NCBI GenBank assembly: GCA_051880475.1
Contig: JBJEOA010000065.1
Coordinates: forward strand, 124,001-188,000
Direction of reading: 5' to 3'
Source of the DNA: JAUUSJ01 sp051880475
GTDB taxonomy: Bacteria; Bacillota; Clostridia; Lachnospirales; Lachnospiraceae
DNA: 64,000 nt
Position 1 is the stretch's first letter. Each line of letters opens with the position of its first letter. The position numbers and the translations under genes are program-made. This document shows positions 42,570-50,987 of this stretch, one piece after another. The notes under the pieces are model-generated. The model did not search any database. It had not been told where the DNA came from and worked only from the letters and a program-made list of their open reading frames with translations.

Positions 42570-42737
42570 ATGGAGACAATAGAGTATATTGTAAATCGCA
42601 TTGATGGAGACTATGCATACCTTGTCAGAATAGACCAATCTGACGAGGAAAAATTAGTTGCGAGAGCATTACTTCCAGCAGAAATTATGGAGGGAAGTCA
42701 CCTGATTTACGAGTGGTTAGAATACCGCATGAAATAA
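42570..42737 (+). CDS. Small 55-residue protein, DUF3006-like
   Basis: A short gene with the very strong site AGGAGGTG six bases before ATG 42570 and a hairpin terminator after it. The product (METIEYIVNRIDGDYAYLVR and onward) has the short beta-strand look of DUF3006-type proteins, which start with a motif such as VDRIEGDYAVL. Function unknown. The excellent ribosome site and terminator make it a credible gene. Confidence 0.75.
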   Translation: METIEYIVNRIDGDYAYLVRIDQSDEEKLVARALLPAEIMEGSHLIYEWLEYRMK

Positions 42738-43214
42738 GAAAAAATGCACATTGTATGCAAAATACTGAACACAAAAAAGGAAGAGAAGTTCTCTTCTTTT
42801 TTTGTATAAAAAATATTGTATAATGTATTCCAAATAAAATAAGAAGAAAGAAAAAATGGAAAGATTTTGCTTTAAAAACACTTTATAAATAGAAGAAAAA
42901 TAAATAAAAAAATACACTAAAAATATAAGAAAGAAGAGGGAAAATAAGTACAAAATTTTGTATTTTTTTGTACAAAAAATTGTATTTTTACAAGAACAAT
43001 ATCGTTGTGAAAAATAGATAAAAATTTAACAAACTTTTTTCCTTAATTGGAAAAAAGCATGGGTTTAAGCGATAAAAATGGGAAAACTACTAGGAGAAAT
43101 ACAAAAAATTAACCTTGCAATTTTGAAAAAAATGGTTATTATATAAGTAAAAGAACATGCTTGACATCGCAAGCAGTTAGAATAAATGAAATGTGTTTTT
43201 AGGAGGAAAAAATA
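42738..43214. other. AT-rich intergenic region before pta
   Basis: The region holds a terminator for the small gene (about 42773-42805; GGAAGAG, loop, CTCTTCT and T-run) and two TACAAAAnnTTGTA palindromes at 42949-42984. A candidate pta promoter is present, with TTGCAA (43115-43120) and TATTAT (43137-43142) spaced by 16 bases. No further gene is seen. Confidence 0.5.
42949..42984. promoter_or_regulatory. Tandem palindromes upstream of pta (candidate operator)
   Basis: TACAAAATTTTGTA (42949-42962, perfect) and TACAAAAAATTGTA (42971-42984, near-perfect) have centres exactly 22 bases apart, two helical turns. This is the spacing expected for two dimers bound on one face of DNA. Confidence 0.45.
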
Positions 43215-44213
43215 ATGCAAGGTTTTGGTTTTGGTCATATGATTGAGCTTTTAAAGAAGAGCCCAAAGAAAATTGTTTTCACAGAGGGAGCAGATCCTCG
43301 TATTTTAGAGGCAGCTTCTCGTTTATTAGCTAGTACATTCCTTTCCCCAATTTTACTTGGAAATGAGGAAGAGATTTATGCCTCTGCAGAAGATAGCGGA
43401 TATAATATTAGAGGTGCAGAGATTATCGACCCAGAAAAGTATGATCCAGAAGAGATGGAGAAAATGATAGAGCTTTTCTGTGAGATTCGTAAGAATAAAG
43501 GTGTTACACCAGAGCAGGCAAAGAAAATCCTATCTCAGGCTAACTACTTTGGAACAATGCTCGTAAAAATGGGAAAAGCAGACGCTCTTCTTGGAGGTGC
43601 TACATACTCTACAGCTGATACTGTTCGTCCAGCATTACAGATTATTAAGACAAAGCCAGGAAGTTCTATCGTAAGTTCTTGCTTTATCCTTGTTCGTCCA
43701 TCTGCTACAGGAGAGAACGAGGTACTTGCTATGTCTGACTGTGCAATCAATATTAAGCCAAATGAGGAAGAATTAGTAGAGATTGCTATTGAGTCTGCAA
43801 AATGTGGTAAAATCTTTGGTATCGATCCAAAAGTTGCATTTTTAAGTTATTCTACATTCGGTTCTGGAAAGGGAGAAGATGTAGATAAGATGAGAGTAGC
43901 TGCTGAGTTAGCAAGAAAGAAAGCTCCTGATTTAGCAATTGCTGAGGGAGAGATGCAGTTTGACGCAGCTGTATCCCCAAGAGTTGCAAGTACAAAATGT
44001 AAAGGTTCTCAAGTTGCAGGACATGCCAATACCTTTATTTTCCCTGATATCAATGCAGGAAATATCGGATATAAGATTGCTCAGCGTTTAGGTAATTTTG
44101 ATGCATATGGTCCAATCTTACTTGGATTAAATGCTCCAATTAATGACCTTTCTAGAGGATGTAACGCTTTGGAAGTTTATTCTATGGCTATTATCACAGC
44201 TGCATTAGCGTAG
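43215..44213 (+). CDS. pta: Phosphate acetyltransferase
   Basis: The 332-residue PTA_PTB family enzyme interconverts acetyl-CoA and acetyl phosphate. Conserved blocks GGATYSTADTVRPALQIIKT, SCFILV and LSYSTFGSG are present, and the length matches the short clostridial form. ackA is not adjacent, which is unusual. Because the BMC locus lacks pduL, this enzyme might also act on propionyl-CoA, but that is inference and it has no encapsulation peptide. Good site AGGAGGAAAA upstream. Confidence 0.93.
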   Translation: MQGFGFGHMIELLKKSPKKIVFTEGADPRILEAASRLLASTFLSPILLGNEEEIYASAEDSGYNIRGAEIIDPEKYDPEEMEKMIELFCEIRKNKGVTPEQAKKILSQANYFGTMLVKMGKADALLGGATYSTADTVRPALQIIKTKPGSSIVSSCFILVRPSATGENEVLAMSDCAINIKPNEEELVEIAIESAKCGKIFGIDPKVAFLSYSTFGSGKGEDVDKMRVAAELARKKAPDLAIAEGEMQFDAAVSPRVASTKCKGSQVAGHANTFIFPDINAGNIGYKIAQRLGNFDAYGPILLGLNAPINDLSRGCNALEVYSMAIITAALA

Positions 44214-44347
44214 AGGATAAGTTTTAGGAAGTTTAGTTGAGAAAAATCTGCTGGCATTAGTATAGTCAGTTTGAGAGAAAAGATAAGACAATATAAAATA
44301 TAATAAATAGATAGTTCGATTTGTAAATAGATAGTTTGAGTTAATAG

Positions 44348-44396
44348 AAAGACAAGTAGGTATAGAGCGTTCTCTATATTACTTGTCTTTTTATTA
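44348..44396 (+). terminator. Terminator after pta
   Basis: AAAGACAAGTA (44348-44358) pairs with TACTTGTCTTT (44380-44390), with an inner stem TATAGAG/CTCTATA and a trailing T-rich tract. It is 135 bases after the pta stop. Confidence 0.85.
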
Positions 44397-44490
44397 TTAG
44401 GAGAGTTTTTGTCAATAAATGAAGTAAAACAAGGTAAATTTTTTCTCTATTATTTAATAGGGCTTCCTCAGTATTTTTTTAAAATAACTA

Positions 44491-44519
44491 TTGACAAGAA
44501 GGAGGAAATATAATATAAT
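44491..44519 (+). promoter_or_regulatory. Consensus promoter of cysK
   Basis: TTGACA (44491-44496), exactly 17 bases and TATAAT (44514-44519) give a fully consensus sigma-A promoter. The palindromic repeat copy 2 lies downstream within the 5' leader. Confidence 0.9.
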
Positions 44520-44551
44520 TCATATAAATTAAGTAGGAAATATATGAATTA

Positions 44552-44611
44552 TATGATGCTAGAGTCAAAAGGTTATTCATGTTTGCATGATAAGATATTT
44601 GACCTTAGAAC
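44552..44611. repeat. Intergenic palindromic repeat, copy 2 (cysK leader)
   Basis: TATGATGCTAGAGTCAAAAG begins an element with centre TTCATGTTTGCATGATAAG and a right arm ATTTGACCTTAGAAC. It matches copy 1 in its core. It would be transcribed as a hairpin in the cysK 5' UTR. Confidence 0.65.
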
Positions 44612-44655
44612 CCAAACACTGTTATATAAAGTATATAAAGAAAGAAGGAATAAAA

Positions 44656-45588
44656 ATGGCAAAGGTATATAAAAGTGCATTAGAATTAATCGGTAACACA
44701 CCTCTTGTAGAGGTAACAAACTTAGAAAAAAAATATAATTTAAAAGCAAAAATTCTCGTAAAATTAGAATATTTGAATCCAGCTGGAAGCGTGAAAGACC
44801 GTATCGCAAAGGCAATGATTGAGGATGCAGAAGAAAGAGGAATCTTGAAAGAAGGAGCTACTATTATTGAGCCAACTTCTGGTAATACAGGAATTGGATT
44901 AGCAGCGATTGCAGCTTCAAAAGGATATAAAGTTATTTTAACAATGCCAGAGACAATGAGTGTAGAAAGAAGAAATATTTTAAAGGCATACGGTGCAGAG
45001 ATTGTATTAACCGAGGGTGCAAAAGGCATGAAGGGAGCAATCGCAAAGGCTGATGAACTTGCAAGAGAGATTGAGAATAGTTTTATTCCAGGACAGTTTG
45101 ATAATCCAGCCAACCCTAAAGTTCATAAAGAGACGACAGGACCTGAGATTTGGAATGATACAGATGGAGAAGTAGATATTTTTATCGCAGGTGTCGGAAC
45201 AGGTGGAACCTTGACTGGAACAGGAACTTATCTAAAAGAGAAAAAAGCAGGTATTAAAGTTGTGGCAGTAGAGCCATTTACCTCCCCAGTCTTGTCAAAA
45301 GGTATCTCAGGACCACATAAGATTCAAGGAATTGGAGCTGGATTTGTGCCAAATGTATTAGACACAAAAGTTTATGATGAGATTATGCCAATTGAGGCAG
45401 ATGACGCGTTTAAGACAGCGAAAGAATTAGCAAAAGCAGAAGGAATTTTAGTCGGAATTTCTTCAGGTGCAGCGTTATATGCGGCGGTTGAACAGGCAAA
45501 GCGCGAGGAAAATGAGGGAAAGACAATTGTAGTTATACTTCCAGACAGTGGAGATCGCTATTACTCAACACCATTATTTGTAGAATAG
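44656..45588 (+). CDS. cysK: Cysteine synthase A (O-acetylserine sulfhydrylase)
   Basis: The 310-residue PLP enzyme makes cysteine from O-acetylserine and sulfide. PLP-binding K47 lies in PAGSVKDRIAKAM, the PTSGNTGIG loop at about 73-81 and the glycine loop GVGTGGTLTGTG are present. ATG 44656 is chosen (AGAAGGAAT upstream); the in-frame ATG 44587 lies inside the palindromic repeat. An Rrf2-family regulator follows, reminiscent of the CymR-CysK pair of Bacillus. Confidence 0.96.
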   Translation: MAKVYKSALELIGNTPLVEVTNLEKKYNLKAKILVKLEYLNPAGSVKDRIAKAMIEDAEERGILKEGATIIEPTSGNTGIGLAAIAASKGYKVILTMPETMSVERRNILKAYGAEIVLTEGAKGMKGAIAKADELAREIENSFIPGQFDNPANPKVHKETTGPEIWNDTDGEVDIFIAGVGTGGTLTGTGTYLKEKKAGIKVVAVEPFTSPVLSKGISGPHKIQGIGAGFVPNVLDTKVYDEIMPIEADDAFKTAKELAKAEGILVGISSGAALYAAVEQAKREENEGKTIVVILPDSGDRYYSTPLFVE

Positions 45589-45603
45589 TAGATGGATATT
45601 CGA

Positions 45604-45650
45604 AACAGGAAAAAATAACAGAAAAAGCGTTGTTTTTTCCTGTTTTTTTT
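45604..45650 (+). terminator. Terminator after cysK
   Basis: AACAGGAAAAAA (45604-45615) pairs with TTTTTTCCTGTT (45633-45644) followed by a run of T. Confidence 0.85.
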
Positions 45651-45707
45651 AGTAAACTATATAGGAAAGATAGAGAATAGTAATAATTAAGACGGGAGAT
45701 GATAGAG

Positions 45708-46142
45708 ATGAAAATATCTACGAAAGGAAGATATGCACTGCGCCTTATGTTAGATATTGCGAAATACGGTGAGGAAGGACCAGTTCGAGTAAAAGAGATA
45801 GCCAAAAGACAAGAAATTTCTATGAAGTATTTGGAACAGATAATTTCTATTTTGGCAAAGGTAGGCTATGTGAGAAGTACAAGAGGACCGCAGGGAGGAT
45901 ATCGCCTGTCGAAAGCTCCAGAAGAATATACGGTTGGTATGATTTTAAAATTGACAGAGGGAAATTTAGCTCCGGTAGAATGTCTTGTTGCACCAGAAAA
46001 TACATGTGGAAGAGCGGAGGAATGTGTAACGCTGCGTATTTGGAAGGAATTAAATGAGGCGATTGAATCCGTAGTAGAAAAATACACAATTGCGGATTTG
46101 ATGGAATGGGAGAAAGAAAGAGGAAATAATTATATTATCTAA
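45708..46142 (+). CDS. Rrf2-family transcriptional regulator (IscR/CymR-like)
   Basis: The 144-residue winged-HTH protein (MKISTKGRYALRLMLDIA, TRGPQGGYRLS wing) has three cysteines, C92, C100 and C106. They lie in the region where IscR-type members bind an Fe-S cluster, although spacing differs from E. coli IscR. Placement next to cysK suggests control of cysteine or Fe-S biosynthesis, as CymR does. ATG 45708 is preferred because GGGAG is eight bases upstream; ATG 45699 is too close. Confidence 0.9.
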   Translation: MKISTKGRYALRLMLDIAKYGEEGPVRVKEIAKRQEISMKYLEQIISILAKVGYVRSTRGPQGGYRLSKAPEEYTVGMILKLTEGNLAPVECLVAPENTCGRAEECVTLRIWKELNEAIESVVEKYTIADLMEWEKERGNNYII

Positions 46143-46200
46143 TGAATAATTGCTATAAAGAAAAGTCTTTGTTTGGTATTTTGTTTTTTTAGCTGTACAG

Positions 46201-46282
46201 CAAAAATATCTTTCTTTTACAACGATAGCAAGGCAGATTAATCTGAGAATGCAATGTGTTGAAAAAGAAAGATATTTTTTGC
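46201..46282. terminator. Bidirectional terminator between the Rrf2 and GntR genes
   Basis: AAAAATATCTTTCTTTT (46202-46218) pairs with AAAAGAAAGATATTTTT (46263-46279) around a 44-base loop. It lies between two converging genes. Confidence 0.7.
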
Positions 46283-46301
46283 GCTTATATGCTAATAAAC
46301 T

Positions 46302-47009
46302 TTAGCGAGTTTGGTATTGTTCGGATAAGGTCTTATCAACGATATCAAAATGAAGTTTGAGTCCCGCGGCCGCCTTAGCATAATTTCCCTCACCAATTCC
46401 AATTAAGATTTGCTCGTGTGATTTTTGTAAACTAGAATTAGGACCATCCTTTGCGAGAATTTGACCACGGACATTATGCACTAGCTGAGTTGTCAAAACG
46501 CTAATAGATTTTAATAAATTAATAATAAATTTATTTTGGGACATAAGAGCAATCGTATCGTGAAATTGAATGTCAAATTCCGCAATTTTTGCCTGAGAAT
46601 GGACCTCTGCCATCCCTTTTACAAGACTGCTTAATTGTTTCATATAACTATCCGTATTGTTTTGGATTGCGAGTTCTAATGCCTTAAATTCCAGCGCAGA
46701 ACGAAATTGAGTTATTTGTATATAATCTAAATTTTCTAAAATAAACATCATAGATAAAGTGCTCAAGAGAGACTTTTGTAATTGGTTGGAAATATAATAC
46801 GCATCGTTTTGTCGATGTGTAATAATACCTAAAACTTCTAAAGTTTTGAATGCTTCAGAGATAGTAGATGAGGAAACATCTAAAAGCTCTGATAAATAAT
46901 CAGCTGGAGGCAATTTGGATCCAAGTCTGTATGTCCCAGATATGATGTTTTCATGGACGTGATCGATTACACGCTCATATGCTGTTTGTGTGCGTCTAAG
47001 TTCAAGCAT
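46302..47009 (-). CDS. GntR/FadR-family transcriptional regulator
   Basis: The 235-residue protein has an N-terminal winged HTH (about 8-75; YRLGSKLPPADYLSELLDVS, STISEAFKTLEVLGII) and a C-terminal all-helical FCD domain (about 90-225) with the metal/ligand His and Asp pattern FDIQFHDTIA. It is divergent from azlCD. A perfect 11-base inverted repeat just upstream of its start may be its own operator. The ligand is unknown; amino or keto acids are plausible from the neighbours. Confidence 0.88.
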   Translation of the reverse strand: MLELRRTQTAYERVIDHVHENIISGTYRLGSKLPPADYLSELLDVSSSTISEAFKTLEVLGIITHRQNDAYYISNQLQKSLLSTLSMMFILENLDYIQITQFRSALEFKALELAIQNNTDSYMKQLSSLVKGMAEVHSQAKIAEFDIQFHDTIALMSQNKFIINLLKSISVLTTQLVHNVRGQILAKDGPNSSLQKSHEQILIGIGEGNYAKAAAGLKLHFDIVDKTLSEQYQTR

Positions 47010-47028
47010 AGAATCCCTCCCTTTTGTA

Positions 47029-47093
47029 TTTAGATAAAAAATAATATAACTGCATTGATAGGAATTACTATAAAATAAATTGTTTTATCTAAA
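47029..47093. promoter_or_regulatory. Inverted repeat upstream of the GntR gene (candidate operator)
   Basis: TTTAGATAAAA (47029-47039) and TTTTATCTAAA (47083-47093) are perfect inverted copies, 54 bases apart start to start, in the divergent region between the GntR gene and azlC. Confidence 0.4.
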
Positions 47094-47189
47094 ATAAGTA
47101 TTTTTATCATATTATAGCATAAATGGAAGAAAAATAGGAAAAAAATTATGATAAATTGTAAGATTTTTTCGATAAATATAGAATATTAA

Positions 47190-47226
47190 AATATCTTTTG
47201 ACCCCAACATCATATTATAGTATAAT
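47190..47226 (+). promoter_or_regulatory. azlCD promoter overlapping palindromic-repeat half-site (copy 3)
   Basis: TTGACC (47198-47203), 17 bases and TATAAT (47221-47226) form a strong promoter. The spacer, read on the minus strand with the -35, gives TATGATGTTGGGGTCAAAAG, which matches the outer arm of the intergenic palindromic repeats near larB and cysK. Confidence 0.7.
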
Positions 47227-47357
47227 GAGAGACGGTAACGAAAAAAAGGATAAAAAACGAATTTTAAAAAATAAGATTCAAATTTTTATCTTATTTTTTT
47301 GAGAAAGTTTAAGAAAATACAAACTAGATAATGTTGTAGAAGGGATTGGTATAACCT

Positions 47358-48074
47358 ATGCGGGAAAATTTAATATATTGGAAAAGGGGAGTAAAAGATG
47401 GATTTCCCATTTGTCTTGGATATATAGCTGTATCCTTTACTTTTGGAATTATGGCAAAAAAAATGGGATTATCTTTGTTTCAAGCAGTCTTAATATCAGG
47501 AACAAATTTTACATCGGCGGGACAGTTTGCCGGACTTGATGTAATTGTTGCTGGGGGTACATATTTAGAGATGGCGATGACTCAGCTTATTATAAATTTA
47601 AGATATTGTTTAATGTCTTGTTCATTATCGCAAAAGATTGATTCAGATTCGAAATTTTTTCATCGCTTTTTCATCGCATTTGGAAATACGGACGAGGTGT
47701 TTGGAGTTTCAAGTAGTGTAGAGGGAAGATTAAAACCTGCGTATTCCTATGGTGCCATTAGTGTTGCACTTCCAGGATGGATTTTTGGAACTTTTCTTGG
47801 AGTAGTGTCGGGAAATATTCTCTCAGATAGAATACTAAGTGCACTTGGAGTCGCACTTTATGGTATGTTTATTGCGATTGTCATTCCGCCGGCGAGAGAA
47901 AATAAAGTGCTTAGAGGAATTGTATTGGTATCTGTAATACTAAGTTTTTTATTTTCAAAAATATCTTTTTTTGCGAAGATATCATCGGGATTTAAAATTA
48001 TTATATTGACGATAATTATTGCTGGTGTAGCGGCAGTTTTATTTCCAGTGGAGGAGGAAAAAAATGCAGCATAA
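47358..48074 (+). CDS. azlC: Branched-chain amino acid exporter, large subunit
   Basis: The 238-residue AzlC-family membrane protein has about seven TM helices and the family motif PICLGYIAVSFTFGI near the N-terminus and GTNFTSAGQFAGL further on. With AzlD it exports branched-chain amino acids and their analogues. azlD overlaps the 3' end by 11 bases. A divergent GntR regulator may control it. Confidence 0.92.
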   Translation: MRENLIYWKRGVKDGFPICLGYIAVSFTFGIMAKKMGLSLFQAVLISGTNFTSAGQFAGLDVIVAGGTYLEMAMTQLIINLRYCLMSCSLSQKIDSDSKFFHRFFIAFGNTDEVFGVSSSVEGRLKPAYSYGAISVALPGWIFGTFLGVVSGNILSDRILSALGVALYGMFIAIVIPPARENKVLRGIVLVSVILSFLFSKISFFAKISSGFKIIILTIIIAGVAAVLFPVEEEKNAA

Positions 48075-48369
48075 TATTTATATTTACATTATGGTAATGG
48101 CAATTGTGACTTACTTAATTCGTCTTTTGCCACTTACATTAATTAGAAAAGAGATAACAAATTCCTTTATACGTTCTTTTTTATACTATGTACCGTTTGT
48201 GACGTTGACTGTAATGACATTTCCAGCTATCTTAAGTGCCACCAATACAGTGTATTCAGCGTTGGCAGCATTAATTGTAGCTGTTATTTTAGCTTATAAA
48301 GGTGGAAGTTTATTTCAGGTATCTATTCTTGCCTGTGTTGTTGTATATATTACAGAATTCTTTTTATGA
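48064..48369 (+). CDS. azlD: Branched-chain amino acid exporter, small subunit
   Basis: The 101-residue membrane protein has three to four TM helices and the AzlD pattern TYLIRLLPLTLIRKEI and LYYVPFVTLTVMTFPA. It is the small partner of AzlC and overlaps its gene by 11 bases, so translation is coupled. A terminator follows. Confidence 0.92.
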   Translation: MQHNIYIYIMVMAIVTYLIRLLPLTLIRKEITNSFIRSFLYYVPFVTLTVMTFPAILSATNTVYSALAALIVAVILAYKGGSLFQVSILACVVVYITEFFL

Positions 48370-48420
48370 TATTGTTTTATTATAGGGCAATTAGATTTTG
48401 ATTTCTGTGTAGAAAATAGA

Positions 48421-48468
48421 AAAAATATGGTGACGAAAGAAAAATGCTTTCGTCATCATATTTTTATA
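48421..48468. terminator. Bidirectional terminator after azlD
   Basis: AAAAATATGGTGACGAAAG (48421-48439) pairs with CTTTCGTCATCATATTTTT (48447-48465). It lies between converging azlD and the AraC regulator gene. Confidence 0.85.
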
Positions 48469-48476
48469 TAGAATGT

Positions 48477-49349
48477 TTAGAGTAACGATTTTCTGTATTC
48501 AGATGGTGTCTTTGAAGTGACACTTTTAAAAAGAGATGTAAAAGTATTAGATTTTTGAAATCCGCAAGAACTGGCGATTTCTTGAATGGGAAGATCTGTC
48601 GTTTCTAGAAGAACTTTAGCTTTTGAAATTCGTAACTTTGTCAAATAACTATATGGCGTCTCACCCATTACTTTTTTGAAAGATGAAATAAAATAATTTT
48701 TAGAGAGCTTACACATATTCGCTAAATCTTCTACTTGTAATTCTTCCGTATAGTTGCGGTTCATGTAGGAAGCAATGTGAAAAATACCCTTTTGGTATTG
48801 TTGGCTATCTTTTGGGAACGTTGTCTCATAAGAAAACTCTAATTCAACTATAGTAGCAGAAATTAAAAAAGCCAGATTTTCTAGTTTGAAAAAATCTCGA
48901 CGGTCGCCTTTGTCGAATTCGTCTTTAAAGAGCTGAATATAAGATTTTAGCTCATTAGAACATTCAAAGGGAAGCCCGAACTCTTTGCCAAGGCATCCTT
49001 TTTTTTCTAGTACTGATTCAAAAAAAACTTTGTCAATTACAATTCGATCATGAGCGACATTAGATATACGGAATTTTGTGGAATGTTCTTGGTTACTTTC
49101 AAATGGATATACGTAACCAACTTCCCCAAAATATACCGCATCTTCCACTAAAATCATCGGAATTGGTCCATAAGGAATTAGAAATTCATATTCTTCATGA
49201 GAATGGGAAAAAGGATTTGTAACACGGTCTGCCGACGGAATAATAGAAGCGATGGATAGCATATCACAGTAGTAATGGTTACAATTCTTTTTTAAAAAAT
49301 CTTTATCTGGATGATGAGCCGAAAATAACTTTTTTAAATCTTTCTCCAT
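48477..49349 (-). CDS. AraC-family transcriptional regulator with cupin-like sensor
   Basis: The 290-residue protein has a likely cupin/ligand domain (about 25-150; PFSHSHEEYEFLIPYGPIP, YVYPFESNQEHSTKF). The C-terminal AraC double HTH (about 190-288) carries VEDLANMCKLSKNYFISSFKKVMG and the second-helix IASSCGFQKSNTFTSLFK. Such regulators usually control sugar or glycoside use. No obvious target operon is adjacent on its own strand. It converges on azlCD. Confidence 0.88.
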   Translation of the reverse strand: MEKDLKKLFSAHHPDKDFLKKNCNHYYCDMLSIASIIPSADRVTNPFSHSHEEYEFLIPYGPIPMILVEDAVYFGEVGYVYPFESNQEHSTKFRISNVAHDRIVIDKVFFESVLEKKGCLGKEFGLPFECSNELKSYIQLFKDEFDKGDRRDFFKLENLAFLISATIVELEFSYETTFPKDSQQYQKGIFHIASYMNRNYTEELQVEDLANMCKLSKNYFISSFKKVMGETPYSYLTKLRISKAKVLLETTDLPIQEIASSCGFQKSNTFTSLFKSVTSKTPSEYRKSLL

Positions 49350-49788
49350 AAAGATTCTCCTCTCATTTTTAGTTATAGTTAATCAAAGAAACTCAATCAT
49401 CTATTGATTAAGTAAAGTATACTATATTACGACAAAAATATGCAACGGATAATAGTTCGGAATAATACACATAAATCGGATTATCAAGATAAAATATGCA
49501 AAATATGAGAAAATAATACAAAAAATACAAATATATCAGACAATATAAAAAGTTTTAATGTAAATAAAAGGATGAATCAACAATAAAAGTTTATGATATA
49601 GGTGAAAGCATAGGGAGATATAAGAGAAGTTATAGATAGATGGGCAGCATTTTAAAAATTGTATGAAAATTAAAAGAAATTGACAGATTGATTTTTGTAT
49701 TTGAACGTGATATCGTAGGATGAAAGGGAGTATCAGATTCCATGGAATAAAGGATTGATTTTTGTATTTATATTAAGGAGGGTATAAA
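49350..49788. other. Intergenic region before the AI-2E family gene
   Basis: About 440 AT-rich bases with no gene I can support. TTGACA at 49680-49685 lacks a good -10 at the right distance. AAGGAGGG at 49775-49782 is the ribosome site for the GTG at 49789. Confidence 0.5.
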
Positions 49789-50979
49789 GTGAATTTTGAA
49801 AAAACAAAAATAAAAAATATTATATTTCCAGTTTGCTTTATTATTTTATTTTACTGGATTTTGCAAAATTTTGGCATAATAGGGAAAGGAATTCAATTTA
49901 TTTTTCATTTATTTCTTCCTTTTTTGATTGGATGTGCGATTGCATTTATTTTAAATATTCCGATGAAAAATATTGAGAAATTTTTGTTTCAAAATGTAAA
50001 GGAGGAAAGCAAACTCTATCATTTCAAACGAATAATCTGTTATCTTATTACGCTAGCTAGTGTGATTTTTGTTTTATTCTTGGTAGTTGTTATTGTGATT
50101 CCGCAGCTGACTTTAACGATTCAGACTTTAGCTGCCAGATTGCCAGAAGCAATGGGAACTTTGCAAAAAGAGATAGATCGTTTGATGCAAAGATGGCCAG
50201 ATTTTGTAAAAGTGACGGGAAGTATAGATATTGATTGGGGCAATATTACAAGTAAAGCATTGGAGGGCTTGCAAGGTGGATTTACAAAAGTTTTAGATTC
50301 TAGTTTTAATATTATTGGAAATGTAGTAAACGTAATAGTAAATATTGTAGTGGCCTTCATTTTTTCTATTTACCTTTTGATGCAAAAAGAAAAACTTGCA
50401 ATTCAATCTAAGAAGGTGCTATATGCAGTTCTCAGCGAAAAAAATGCAGATAAAGTGTTATATGTAGCGGAATTAAGTTCTAAAACTTTTTCCAAATTTT
50501 TCTCAGGTCAATGTTTAGAGGCATGTATTTTAGGAATGTTATTTTTCATTAGTATGTGTATTTTTAGACTTCCTTATGCGGCATTAATTGCTGTGCTCGT
50601 AGCATTTACAGCATTAATTCCTGTCGTGGGAGCATTTATCGGCTGTGCAATTGGAGCATTTTTAATTGTCACAGTTGCACCGATTAAAGCGCTAGAGTTT
50701 CTCATTTTGTTTTTAGTTTTGCAGCAGATAGAAGGAAATCTTATTTATCCACATGTCGTTGGAAATTCCGTTGGACTTCCTTCTATATGGGTATTAGTAG
50801 CGGTGACAGTCGGTGGAAATTTATTCGGTATTATTGGAATTCTTCTTTTTATACCGCTTGTCTCTGTACTATATGCACTGTTTCGCGCTTTTGTCCATAA
50901 TAAATTAAAGCAAAAAAAGATACCTAAAAGTAAAATTATGTTTTCGGACAGTGAGGGAACAGAAAAGATAGAAAAATAA
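49789..50979 (+). CDS. AI-2E family transporter (YtvI/PerM-like)
   Basis: The 396-residue membrane protein has about eight TM helices and a central soluble loop (about 100-190). The family signature is seen in EGNLIYPHVVGNSVGLPSIWVLVAV. Members export small compounds or ions (for example sodium/proton antiport or AI-2-like export); the substrate is unknown here. GTG 49789 follows AAGGAGGG. It stands alone, with a converging SDR gene nine bases away. Confidence 0.9.
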   Translation: MNFEKTKIKNIIFPVCFIILFYWILQNFGIIGKGIQFIFHLFLPFLIGCAIAFILNIPMKNIEKFLFQNVKEESKLYHFKRIICYLITLASVIFVLFLVVVIVIPQLTLTIQTLAARLPEAMGTLQKEIDRLMQRWPDFVKVTGSIDIDWGNITSKALEGLQGGFTKVLDSSFNIIGNVVNVIVNIVVAFIFSIYLLMQKEKLAIQSKKVLYAVLSEKNADKVLYVAELSSKTFSKFFSGQCLEACILGMLFFISMCIFRLPYAALIAVLVAFTALIPVVGAFIGCAIGAFLIVTVAPIKALEFLILFLVLQQIEGNLIYPHVVGNSVGLPSIWVLVAVTVGGNLFGIIGILLFIPLVSVLYALFRAFVHNKLKQKKIPKSKIMFSDSEGTEKIEK

Positions 50980-50987
50980 AAAAATGT

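Noticed and set aside
42949..42984. Tandem palindromes before pta as a terminator
   Set aside because: Both strands lack a GC-rich stem; the small gene already has a terminator 145 bases earlier, and the phasing fits protein binding better.
44622..45113. 163-residue reverse-strand open frame over cysK
   Set aside because: Antisense to a highly conserved gene, no ribosome site, no known domain.
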